From assembly GCA_030849075.1 (NCBI GenBank), contig JASAOO010002916.1, positions 1 through 13,552 on the forward strand: DNA of 13,552 nucleotides. Direction: 5' to 3'. The position numbers and the translations under genes were made by a program. The notes under the pieces are model-generated. The model saw only the letters and a list, made by a program, of their open reading frames with translations. It did no database searches and was not told the origin of the DNA. Shown one piece after another: positions 1-8,226 of this stretch. Position 1 is the first letter of the stretch; each line of letters starts with the position of its first letter. This DNA comes from Zelonia costaricensis (Eukaryota > Euglenozoa > Kinetoplastea > Trypanosomatida > Trypanosomatidae).

Positions 1-793
1 GAGGATCGGAAGTACGGGTGGAGTAGGTGGGACAAAGGGTAAAGACGGCACCGAGTAGACGCGTCGCGCCTCGTCCTTGTCCGCGCAATCGCCGAACATG
101 AGCTGGGGAGGCAACCGCTGGGGAGAAGGGCCGCGTGAGTCTTGCTGGCCTCGCCGGCTCCGCTTCTTGGACCCCCACACTTGCGCTCTATTGCGTCGGC
201 CCGTGAAGCGAGATGCATGCGACTGCACTGAGCAACCACCTCGCCCGCTGTCTGCCGCTTACCCTGCCCCTCTCTCACGGCGGGAGCACCTCAGGGATGC
301 GGGACGTACAACCTGGCCGCCCGTGTGCGGCGCGTTCCTCCCTGTGTTTGTGTCTTCCTTGTTTTTCTTTTTCCTTGGGCGACCACGGAGGGGACACAGA
401 CTCCCCCACACACCCAACACATATACACGCCGCGCGCGTCCATGGCGCTGCACGAGGCGACGCTTCTTCAAGTGCATCACGTCGAAAACGGAAAGGAATG
501 GGGAGGGGGGGGGCAACAGAACAGCAATCGCGCCCCGTCCCCCCTTCGCCGCCTCTTCCATCTCCCCCCCCCCTGCCCCATCTGTGTGCGCGGCTGGAGA
601 CGTCGCCTGTACTTGTCGAGCGCTTTGCGTGACAGAGGTCGGGAGCGGGAACGGAGGGAGGGAGGCGAGAGTAGCGCTGCGCTGCTGTCAAGTGGAGGTG
701 ACACCGAGAGCTGTGGGGAGGAGGGGGAGGAGGGGGGGAAGAACACACACGCGTGGGGTGGGGGTGGGGACGGCGGAAGTGCAAAAGGTGGAC

Positions 794-809
794 GGGGGGG
801 GGGGGGGGG
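794..809 (+). repeat. Homopolymer G16
   Basis: Uninterrupted run of 16 G on the plus strand, so C16 in the minus-strand transcript. It sits in a purine-rich stretch (about 700-810) that would form a long pyrimidine tract in the transcript. The exact length may be unreliable because homopolymers are hard to sequence. Confidence 0.9.
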
Positions 810-1053
810 AGGTGAACACGCCACCTCATGCGCGCCACCCGGCATCTGCACCAACACAGAGAGAGAGGAAGAGGCGCGTCAGCGGCGGCGAGCCGTACGT
901 GGAGCGGGCTGGCGGCGGTATGTACCAGCCAGACGCAGCAGGCCGCACGTTGGGGAGGTCACGGCCGCCACCTCCGGTACCATCCACGTCAAATATGAGG
1001 GTCTCTCATCGACGTTGTCATCGAGGACAAGAACAGCTACAAGGCCAACAACG

Positions 1054-1071
1054 ACACACACACACACACAC
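1054..1071 (+). repeat. (AC)9 dinucleotide microsatellite
   Basis: Nine perfect AC units in the gene-free left region. Such tracts recur between genes throughout this window, in both AC and TG orientations. Confidence 0.9.
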
Positions 1072-1155
1072 CTTCAAGCACGGAGTCAAACAGTAAAGGC
1101 ACACGCAGAGTCACGCGGCCCGTCAACAACCGAACATCAGCGCGGCGGCAGAACG

Positions 1156-1167
1156 AAAAAAAAAAAA
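1156..1167 (+). repeat. Homopolymer A12 (T12 in transcript sense)
   Basis: Twelve A in a row on the plus strand. On the transcribed minus strand this is a T12 tract, which could serve as a polypyrimidine signal, but no gene start follows within a few hundred bases. Confidence 0.9.
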
Positions 1168-2330
1168 GGCGCACGTCGGTAACGGCGTGGGCTAACGGTG
1201 GTGAAAAGCCCAAAGCGACGGCGAAGAGAGGGAGAGGGAGCCATGAAGAAACAAACATCAACGCCACGAGGATGGTGGAGGCGGCGGGGGAAGATGCGCC
1301 GAACGCTGGAGGTGAAGATGAGCAAATAGGTGAGATCGGAGGGCGAGGGTGGGAGGGAGAGAAGAAAGGGGGGAGGTGGCGGCGCTGCTCGCGGTGTATG
1401 CAAGTGGACGCGCGACCTTCATCACCTCACGCACCCCTTCCCCTTCCCCTCTTCTCCTCCACCTGTTTCCTGCCCATTCCTGCCGCGCACCACCGGGCAC
1501 ACTCCCACAGCTGCGAATCCCCTGCACACACACACACACACGCGCGTTGATGTGACCAGAAGAAGGGGGAAGTCAATGGAGGGGGGAAAGAGGTAAAGAG
1601 GAGGGTTGAAAGCAGAAGAAGAAGAAGCACCTCGTCCAACACCTGGAATTGGACGGAAAGGAGGCACAAGAAAGGGGCTGAGGGAAGCCCTTGCGCGCAC
1701 ACTCAGACACACAGACAGACTCATACACAACACGTGAGCCAGCACTGACCCGATGCCGCCCCCCTCCCCTCACTCCACCTCCACTTCCCCCATTCTCCCT
1801 ATCCGCCCACCTCTCACGACGGTCATGCATCGAAGGGGGGGGGAGGAGCGCCAAGTGGTCAGCGAAGAGAAGAGGCAGGGACGGGGGTAGAGGGAGGCGG
1901 TGGCACACACGGATGGGACATGCACGCACACGCACACACACCACACAGGCACACAATGAAGACGTAAGGTATGGAACAGGAGGCATCGGCAGACGCGGAG
2001 ACGGGGGGAGGGGAGAGGAGAGGGCAGCGTGGGCTGCTGATCCCGTGCCGGCTCGACCTGATACGCGAACATAACACAGAGAGAAAAGAAGCAGTTGGGC
2101 AAGACGCGCAAACAGAACTGAGGCACGCGTGTGGTCGCATGACCCGGCGCAAATACAGGCACCGCGCGGGCCCACTCATCCCTCCTCCTCCTTTCCTTCG
2201 CTCCTTTTCGCGCACATCGACCGCTGCACTGTGCGGGGGGAGGGAGAGAGATGGAGGGAGGAGGGGGGGGACGGGGACGGGAACGCGGCAGAGCGTCTCT
2301 GTTGACGCTCGTGCGCACGTTAGCCTGTGT

Positions 2331-2333
<3 letters not shown>

Positions 2334-2371
<38 letters not shown>
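2334..2371 (+). repeat. (TG)19 dinucleotide microsatellite
   Basis: Nineteen perfect TG units, the longest perfect dinucleotide array in the window. It starts about 215 bases past the stop codon of the Cys-rich membrane protein gene, so it probably lies in that gene's 3' UTR as (CA)19. It is likely to vary in length between strains. Confidence 0.95.
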
Positions 2372-2372
<1 letters not shown>

Positions 2373-2588
2373 ACGTGAACTCGGGGGAGAGAGAAGGCGT
2401 GAGTACCATCAGCAGCTCTTCTTCCTCCACTCACCCGTCCAGCCCCCCCCCAACCTTCTTCGCAATGCCGCCATGGCAACGGGCACACACACACACACAC
2501 CCACACACAGGAGGGCGACAAAGCACGGAGATGCTAGACGGGCTCATGCCGCCGCCGCTGCCATGCCTCTTTTGCGCCTTGTCGCCCT

Positions 2589-3446
2589 CTAGCGCGCCTT
2601 GGATGAGTGCTGCGAGACGGCCTCCTCGGGGTGGCGCGCGTTCGCCTGCGCCGGCGCCGGCTCGTGGACGACGTGGCGGTCGTCGTCCGCCGGCTGGTTC
2701 GGCTCGTCGTCGTCGTCAGAGCGGCGGCGCATCTTCTCCACCTCCTCCTCGCGCAGCATCTCTGCGTACGTCGTCTTCAGCGACGGCGACGGCCAGCAGC
2801 AGCAGCACGCCAGGAACATGAAGGCCGAGACGACGACGAAGGGGATCATCATAATGGCCGCGATGCAGCCGGTGCTGCACAGGCGGTGGTTGTAGCCCTT
2901 GTCCGGCAGCCCAACGAGGGGCGCCGTCGGGCTCATGGCCGCGATCGTGCCGCACGTCCAGGTCGTGCACACGCTGCCCGAGGTCGGGTAGACGCTGAGA
3001 CGGTAGTGGTTGCACGCCAAGCAGTTCAAGGAGGTGAGGCGGTAGAGCGAGCCGGGCGTGCTGATCAGCGTCGCTGACTGCGTGCCCACCATGGCGAGGT
3101 CCCCGGTCGGCGTGCCGGCGAGGGCGCGCATGAGGCACGCGTAGTAGGCGCTGTACGCCGGCTCCATCACGCCGCACGACACGCTCGACTCCGCCGTGGC
3201 GACGCCGTTGCAGTAGCCGCCTGTCACCGAGGTTGGCGCCGCGCCGAGCGTCGTGATGCAGCGCGCCGAGACGCAGGCCGCGATGGAGGTGTTTGTGTAG
3301 TCGAGGCTGGCAAGCGGGTTCAAGGTGACACCGCAGGCGGTGGAGGTCTGCCCCGATGACTGCGCCATGACCGGGCCGGCCGTCGCGAGCACGACAGCCA
3401 GCGCCGTGACCGCCACCAGCGCCGTAGCCTTACTGAAGGTGGCCAT
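2589..3446 (-). CDS. Cys-rich type I transmembrane protein, 285 aa
   Basis: I do not recognise a named family. Visible features are a signal peptide (about 1-28: hydrophobic core 8-23, with a Val-Met-Ala cleavage site before Q29) and a luminal or extracellular domain (29-194). That domain has 12 cysteines (38, 58, 63, 79, 91, 104, 142, 145, 160, 165, 190, 194), including a CxxC at 142-145, and one N-glycosylation sequon (N52-T-S). One membrane span follows (about 195-213), then four consecutive cysteines (214-217) at the inner membrane face, which could be palmitoylated. The hydrophilic tail (218-285) has a YxxM-type sorting motif (Y227-AEM), a charged helix and a DDDD run (244-247). Topology is therefore probably type I, at the cell surface, flagellar pocket or endomembranes. 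The frame stays open upstream to 3962, but that extension is Pro/Ser/His low complexity and would bury the signal peptide, so the ATG at 3446 was chosen. It ends with TAG. The membrane topology is well supported; the function is unknown. Confidence 0.88.
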   Translation of the reverse strand: MATFSKATALVAVTALAVVLATAGPVMAQSSGQTSTACGVTLNPLASLDYTNTSIAACVSARCITTLGAAPTSVTGGYCNGVATAESSVSCGVMEPAYSAYYACLMRALAGTPTGDLAMVGTQSATLISTPGSLYRLTSLNCLACNHYRLSVYPTSGSVCTTWTCGTIAAMSPTAPLVGLPDKGYNHRLCSTGCIAAIMMIPFVVVSAFMFLACCCCWPSPSLKTTYAEMLREEEVEKMRRRSDDDDEPNQPADDDRHVVHEPAPAQANARHPEEAVSQHSSKAR

Positions 3447-4240
3447 AATGCGGAGACAAGGGAGGGGGGAGAGGGGAGGGAAGGGTGGAGATGCTGGTGG
3501 AAAGCTGGAGAGAGGATGCACTGGGAGAGCGGGAGAAAGGTGGGTGATGGGGGAGGGGGGGGCAGGCGTGCAGTGCGTTGGCCCACTGTGGCGGAGAGAC
3601 AAACGAGGCAGATAGCGGGGAGAGGAGGGGAGGGGCGCGTGCGGCGACTGTCGAAGCGGGGACGGAGCGTGGCGGTGGGTGTATAGGCAGGAACGAAGGG
3701 GAGAGGGAGGAGGAAGGGGGGGCCCAGCGTTGGGAGCTGCGTTGTGGTCAAGAAGCGAAGGTGGATGGGGTGCGCGGTGTATGGAAGTGCCATGTGCGGG
3801 TGTGGGTGTGTGTAGGGGTGTAAGGAGCGAAGGGGGAGACGTCGATGATGAACCGGGTACGAGGCGAACAAGTGGGCAGGGGGTGAGGGGGAAGAGGAGC
3901 AGGGCGTGCACCGACAGGCTCTCGGCCTCCAGCATCGACTGTGGCCGCCTCGCGATGAACACATCGGAGCTACAAGGACCGCGTCATGGTGGGGAGCTCA
4001 TGACGACGGCAAGCACACTTCCAACTCTCAAGGGAGTCCATCACATGTCTGACGTGCGCTGGGTGTTTGCATTCGTGTCGTTGCTGTTTCCCCGCAGGCG
4101 CGCGTGGCTGTGGATGAGGGGACAGGCAAGGACGCGGCGGGCGCTTGACGGTGCGACACGGTCCACTCCACGTTGGAGCTCACCTCGCCCGTTTCCCTAG
4201 CCGATCCGCTTCCGCCTCCGCTCGTCCCCCCGCCATCAGC
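3447..4240. other. Intergenic region with pyrimidine-rich transcript strand
   Basis: A 794-base spacer between the stop of the 705-residue protein gene and the start of the membrane protein gene. Bases 3447-3730 are strongly purine-rich on the plus strand, so pyrimidine-rich in the transcript, as expected for trans-splicing and for coupled polyadenylation of the upstream gene. Bases 3960-4200 are less repetitive and look like ordinary 3' UTR. I see no RNA gene or credible coding region. Confidence 0.6.
3521..3560 (-). promoter_or_regulatory. Candidate trans-splice acceptor for the membrane protein gene
   Basis: On the minus strand a C/T-rich stretch ends in CAG (AG at 3521-3522), giving a 5' UTR of about 74 bases. 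Further AGs at 3505-3506 and 3494-3495 are possible alternatives. Assignment rests on pattern only. Confidence 0.3.
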
Positions 4241-6358
4241 TCACACTGCCGGCAGCATGCTGGCGATGTCCTGCACCAGCACCGCCCAGGCTTCGTCGTC
4301 CACGTGGCAGACCACATCCTCCAGTGACGCTGGCGCTGCCCAACCCGCACCCCCCGCGGCGGAGGAGTGGCTGCCGCCGCTGCGGGGTGCACGACGACGC
4401 GAGCCCCAGCGCTGCACCGCGTCGCGCAGCTCCCGCACCTGTCGGCGCTGCTCTGCGGTGTCCCCAGCGGCGGCGTAAAGCTGCGCGGCCCGCCACTGGA
4501 GCTTCGCCAGCAGGCGCAGCACCCACGCGAGCTCCGCCACGGCAGCTGGGTCGAGCGGGTGCCGCTGCACGTGCGGTGGGGCAGGCCACGGGCAGTGCCA
4601 CTCCAGCAGTCGGCGCGTCACGACCAGTGCCTTGACACACTGCGCCGCCATGGCCCGCAGCGCGCCAGCGTTGAACTGCGGCACCGTCGCCACTTCTGTG
4701 GAAAGGGCGGCGGCGGCGGCGGCGGTGTGCAGCCCAAGACGCCGCCCGGTGAGGACGACCTGCGCGCGGTTCGCCACGGCAACGACGAGCTGCCGCTGCG
4801 CCGTGTACAGCACCCACTGCAGCGGGGTTGGACTCAGCGTCTGGCCCCCACTTGTGCCGCCGCCGGCGCTGTTGCGGTCATGACCAACATCATCGCCGGC
4901 GTCGCATGCCGTGCCATGCGAGGGGGGCGGCGCTGCTGTTGTGGCCCGCCACTGCATTGCCGCGCGTGCGGGCCCCAGCGCACTGTCGTGTGCAAGTCGG
5001 TCCGCCACGCTGGCCGCCTCGCCATCGCGGCTGCCCCACGCGTGGAAGAGGAGGACGTCGTTGAAGTACGCCGCGGCACTGCGCACCTGCAAGCTGGCAA
5101 TGATGTGATGCTGCAGCGTGGGCGGAACGGCGGCGTTGGCGGTCAGCCCGCGCCGTGCCACGTGCGCGCGGCTTCGCTCCTCGCGAGTCGACAGCGGAAG
5201 CAGGGCCGCTGCTGCTCCTGCTGCTCCGGCGGCGTGTGTGGACGTGTCGCGCTGAAGCACGAGCAGCACCGCCGCCTGTGCGCTGGTCGCGCTGGCCGCG
5301 TACAACTCAAGCGCTTCAGCCCATGCAGACGCCGCGGCACGTGCCTGCGGCCCCTCCGCCACAGGGGCCGTGAGGCGAGCCAGTCGCTGAAAGGCGTCTG
5401 CGCCGTCCTCGGCATGGGCCTGGGCGGGCTGCACGTGGCGGACGTGGAGCTCGCGTGTGAGGTGCACCGCGCGCCGAAGGTCCAGCGGGTGCGACGCGAC
5501 CGGCGCACAGGATGTGAGTGCGACGTGCATGTCGGTGTACCGCTGCGGCCTGGAGGACACCACCGCGCCGCTGCTCGCGTGCGACGACGGTGACGGCGGC
5601 CGTGACAAGTCCCGGCGCAGCCGCTCCTGCAGCGCGAGCTGCACCGAGGCTCGTAGCATTGCCGCGCACCCTTCCACACGCACCGTCGACAGCGCGCCAG
5701 CCTTGCCAACCGCGTCAAGCGACGCCGCCACGTGGCGCAGCAGTTCCGGTGTCCATGTCAAACGCCAGCGGCCACCCGCCTTGTCGACGGCACCACCGTC
5801 CGCGGACGCGGGGCCGCGGCAGCAGCTACGCAGCAGTCCCGCAGCGGCGGAGTCCGGCCCTTCCTCCACTCCACCTGCCGACGTGGGGTCTGGGCAACGC
5901 CAGAGAAGGACGCAGAGCTGCGCGCGTAGCGCCGCCATGACGCAGGCGCACAGCATCGCCTTCGCCTCCAGCGATAGCGCCGCGTGTGCGCCAATCGCGT
6001 ACACCTGCACCCACGCGCTGCCGCTGCGCTCCTCGCCGTCCTGGGCCTGGTAGCTGCGGCGCAGCACCTCCAGCGGTATCGAGTGCGGTGGTACGCCATC
6101 TGTGCGCGCTGAGTCGCCGTGCGATACGGTGCGTCCGCCGCCAAGGGAGGCGCACGCGGGAGGGACGGGAATAAAGTAGCGTGCGCCGGCGCCGGCCACG
6201 ACTTGCGGGGCGTCCAGCGACCCCTCCCACTCCTCCGTCACCGCTGGGCTGGCGGTGCACAGGTACACATCACGCACGTGCTCCGGTGCAGCCGCGGGAG
6301 CAGGGCCGTCAGCCCCCTCCGCTGCGGCCGGCGTTAGCGTAAAGGAGGCGCGTAGCAT
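4241..6358 (-). CDS. Hypothetical protein, Ala-rich and helical, 705 aa
   Basis: I do not recognise this protein. It is rich in Ala, Arg and Leu, with helix-forming stretches at about 127-154, 204-250, 336-370, 411-440, 511-537, 562-588 and 603-652. These are separated by low-complexity Gly/Ser/Pro linkers (about 156-196, 252-272, 470-508, 653-676). There is no signal peptide and no convincing membrane span; 130-153 is hydrophobic but flanked by charged helix. The segment at 603-652 (Trp/Leu/Ala/Tyr pattern, then Gln-Arg-rich) vaguely resembles helical-repeat scaffolds such as TPR or BRO1 domains, but too weakly to assign. The frame is open to 6472, but a strong polypyrimidine tract and AG at 6405-6434 lie inside that extension. 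A transcript spliced there would begin below the upstream Met, so the ATG at 6358 is preferred. It ends with TGA. Sustained non-repetitive coding over 700 codons between low-complexity flanks supports a real gene; function is unknown. Confidence 0.82.
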   Translation of the reverse strand: MLRASFTLTPAAAEGADGPAPAAAPEHVRDVYLCTASPAVTEEWEGSLDAPQVVAGAGARYFIPVPPACASLGGGRTVSHGDSARTDGVPPHSIPLEVLRRSYQAQDGEERSGSAWVQVYAIGAHAALSLEAKAMLCACVMAALRAQLCVLLWRCPDPTSAGGVEEGPDSAAAGLLRSCCRGPASADGGAVDKAGGRWRLTWTPELLRHVAASLDAVGKAGALSTVRVEGCAAMLRASVQLALQERLRRDLSRPPSPSSHASSGAVVSSRPQRYTDMHVALTSCAPVASHPLDLRRAVHLTRELHVRHVQPAQAHAEDGADAFQRLARLTAPVAEGPQARAAASAWAEALELYAASATSAQAAVLLVLQRDTSTHAAGAAGAAAALLPLSTREERSRAHVARRGLTANAAVPPTLQHHIIASLQVRSAAAYFNDVLLFHAWGSRDGEAASVADRLAHDSALGPARAAMQWRATTAAPPPSHGTACDAGDDVGHDRNSAGGGTSGGQTLSPTPLQWVLYTAQRQLVVAVANRAQVVLTGRRLGLHTAAAAAALSTEVATVPQFNAGALRAMAAQCVKALVVTRRLLEWHCPWPAPPHVQRHPLDPAAVAELAWVLRLLAKLQWRAAQLYAAAGDTAEQRRQVRELRDAVQRWGSRRRAPRSGGSHSSAAGGAGWAAPASLEDVVCHVDDEAWAVLVQDIASMLPAV

Positions 6359-6404
6359 CAGCGAGACGAGGCGGAGAAGAGTGTGTGAGGCGCACGCGTT
6401 GCGC

Positions 6405-6434
6405 CTGGATGCACACACAAAGAGGAAAAAAAAA
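6405..6434 (-). promoter_or_regulatory. Probable trans-splice acceptor for the 705-aa gene
   Basis: Read on the minus strand, a T9-CCTCTTT polypyrimidine tract is followed by a short GT stretch and then CAG, with AG at 6405-6406. This is the best-looking splice signal in the window. It would give a 46-base 5' UTR (6404 to 6359) leading to the ATG at 6358. It excludes the in-frame Met at 6472, which lies upstream of the acceptor. Confidence 0.55.
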
Positions 6435-6839
6435 TGGGCCGCTCGTGGCGACACGCGCGCAGTGCGCACCACCCGTGAGGAGCAGGGTGCGTGGACGCGT
6501 CGCCGCCGTCGGTGTCACTCCCCGGCGATGTTGTGTGTTGGTGTGCTTGTGTGGGTGGGTGCAGAGGGTGTGGCCTTGTACGGTGTGGGTGCGGGTGTGT
6601 CCGCGCACACGGGGCGAAGCGACCAGTTAGAGAAGGAGCAGTCGACAGGTACACGTCAGAGGGCGGGGGGGGAGAGAGAGAAGTAGTAGGAGGGGACGAT
6701 GCTGAAGCTCTACCGGACTGTCCGCCGCAGGCAGAGAAGCCGAGGCGCCGACCACCTCAGCGCCGCATGCGAGCGCCACCCTCGCGTGCGGCGGGGAGTT
6801 CAGCGACGGGTCGCGTGCGCTCACCGGTGCTGGCATCCG

Positions 6840-6852
6840 CCCCCCCCCCCCC
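6840..6852 (+). repeat. Homopolymer C13
   Basis: Thirteen C on the plus strand. It is an exception to the general rule in this window that long runs are G on the plus strand. Confidence 0.9.
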
Positions 6853-7152
6853 ACACGGTTACACTGCGCGCGCCTCCACGTTCCAGTCTTAGCAAGAACA
6901 CATGGGCTGCGAGGTGTGTCAAACCACACGGGGTGCCGAATGGGGTCCAGCGGCATGGGTGGGCGCCGCTCCGCACTCCCAGCTCCTTCGTGCTTGCCCC
7001 CTCTCCCACCCGCCCGCTCTCGCGGCCCTCGCCTCAGCGGTGACGAACTCGCACACCGGCAGCAGCACGCGAGCGAGCTGCTGCCAATGCGGAGGGGAAA
7101 AAAAACGACCCGAGAACGAAGTTGACGACGGAGGGGGTGGGGTGGGGGNGGA

Positions 7153-7177
7153 GGGGGGGGGGGGGGGGGGGGGGGGG
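7153..7177 (+). repeat. Homopolymer G25 next to an undetermined base
   Basis: An uninterrupted run of 25 G, with flanking G-rich sequence from about 7130 and an N at 7149. It can form G-quadruplexes on the plus strand and is a C25 tract in the transcript. The N suggests that sequencing was difficult here, so the true length is uncertain. Confidence 0.9.
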
Positions 7178-7321
7178 CCATGCTCGCACTATTCCTTTGC
7201 ATACTTGTCACGTTGGGGCTTGCGGGGGGTTTACGAAGAAATCGGAGCTCACGCGCACCACGCGTGACGTGGAGACGTACGGAAACGAGGACGGGAAGGA
7301 GCACGTTGCCGCGTCACACAG

Positions 7322-7345
7322 ACGCACACACAAACGCACACACAA
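7322..7345 (+). repeat. Tandem 12-mer, two copies
   Basis: The 12-mer ACGCACACACAA occurs twice in tandem (7322-7333, 7334-7345), followed by a partial third copy. It is a variant of the CA repeats common in this region. Confidence 0.8.
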
Positions 7346-8121
7346 ACGCACGCAGAGAGCAGCTTTGCCCACCCCGCTCCTGCCCGCGCGCTTCCCTGCA
7401 CCTCCTCCGCTTCCGCACCTCGCCCAACACCCCCGCCCCCTTCCCGCACGGTGGCCTCACAGCTCGCGCCGCCGCGTGCTCGACGAGGGTCGCCGGCACC
7501 GGTGTGGGTGCGACGCACAGGAAGGGGGGGGTGGGTGGGGGGATGGTCGTGGAAGAAAGCGAAAGGAGGAGGGGGAAGTGTGTCCACCAGTCCCAGTCAT
7601 TCACCGCGCGCTGACACGTCACGTGAAGCCTCCGAGAATTATCGACCTTGTCGTGCTGTCATGCACACACACACACATCATCACCACCACCGGCGCCTCC
7701 GTAAACGCACACACACACACACAAGCCACATCGGGTGCGCGATGCATGTCGCTCTTGGCAGCTCACGCCAACGCCATGGACGCTCGATGCGGGAGAAGGG
7801 GGGGAGGGTGATGAAGTGAGGGAGAGGGTTGCCATGACCGCCTTGCACCGGCACCGACAGACACACACGACTTAAGAGGGAAGAACCAAAGGAGTGGGGC
7901 AACACGCACCCACACCGAGCGAGGGAGAAGGCAACGACGCGGAGATGCGCTTAACCAGAGGAGCGAAGCTCAACAGCGACACCGACAGGACTCACCACCG
8001 CAACTCAAGCGGGGCGGGGGAGAAGAGAGGAGCGGCGGAGGAGCGGGTGCACACACACACACACACGCATACATACACGAGGTGCATTGCCCGCCGTCCC
8101 ATCAACCCAGCATCCCCCACC

Positions 8122-8145
8122 GACACCGACACAGACACAGACACA
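8122..8145 (+). repeat. Tandem hexamer GACAC[C/A], four copies
   Basis: Four hexamers in tandem, one GACACC followed by three GACACA. They lie about 80-105 bases beyond the NOP56 stop codon, in the presumed 3' UTR. Confidence 0.85.
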
Positions 8146-8226
8146 TACAGAGAGCCCAGAACACAACGCTCACGTCAGACGTTCGAAGCTTCTTCTGCTC
8201 TTCCTCTTCCCCCCCTCTCGCGTGTC

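Larger units (their letters stand above)
1..2588. other. Gene-free repeat-rich region (probable long 3' UTR/intergenic)
   Basis: About 2.6 kb with no convincing gene. The open frames here translate to runs of Pro, Arg, Gly, Ser and Thr-His from simple repeats and share no domain features. On the transcribed (minus) strand it lies downstream of the Cys-rich membrane protein gene, so much of it may be that gene's 3' UTR. It holds a G16 run (794-809), an (AC)9 (1054-1071), an A12 (1156-1167, T12 in the transcript), a CA tract (1525-1541), a GAA run near 1613-1627, (TG)19 (2334-2371) and a CA tract (2484-2500). At the extreme left, a minus-strand ATG at 97-99 opens a frame that runs off the window for 33 codons. 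It could be the start of the next gene, but all three minus frames are open there, so it is not called. Confidence 0.6.
6359..8226. other. Intergenic region between NOP56 and the 705-aa gene
   Basis: About 1.9 kb without a convincing gene. In transcript order it contains the presumed NOP56 3' UTR, then repeats, then the splice signals of the 705-residue protein gene. Contents include four GACAC[C/A] hexamers (8122-8145), CA tracts near 8050-8066, 7703-7722 and 7663-7676, a duplicated 12-mer (7322-7345), a G25 run (7153-7177) with an undetermined base at 7149, and a C13 run (6840-6852). Open frames here, up to 229 codons, are repeat-derived and cross the G run. I see no structured RNA gene. 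Confidence 0.6.

Noticed and set aside
77..1096. 339-codon plus-strand open frame in the left spacer
   Set aside because: It begins at TTG, crosses the G16 run and the AC repeat, and translates to low-complexity Arg/Pro/Gly/Thr-His sequence.
3447..3962. N-terminal extension of the Cys-rich membrane protein to the Met at 3962
   Set aside because: The 172 extra residues are Pro/Ser/His/Leu low complexity and would place the signal peptide internally. Splice-like signals lie within the extension.
4367..5593. 408-codon plus-strand open frame
   Set aside because: Shadow of the 705-residue protein gene on the other strand; Arg/His/Cys-rich composition typical of a wrong frame.
7122..7811. 229-codon plus-strand frame through the G25 run
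   Set aside because: Contains the undetermined base and a poly-Gly run, then CA-repeat Thr-His sequence; no sign of real coding.
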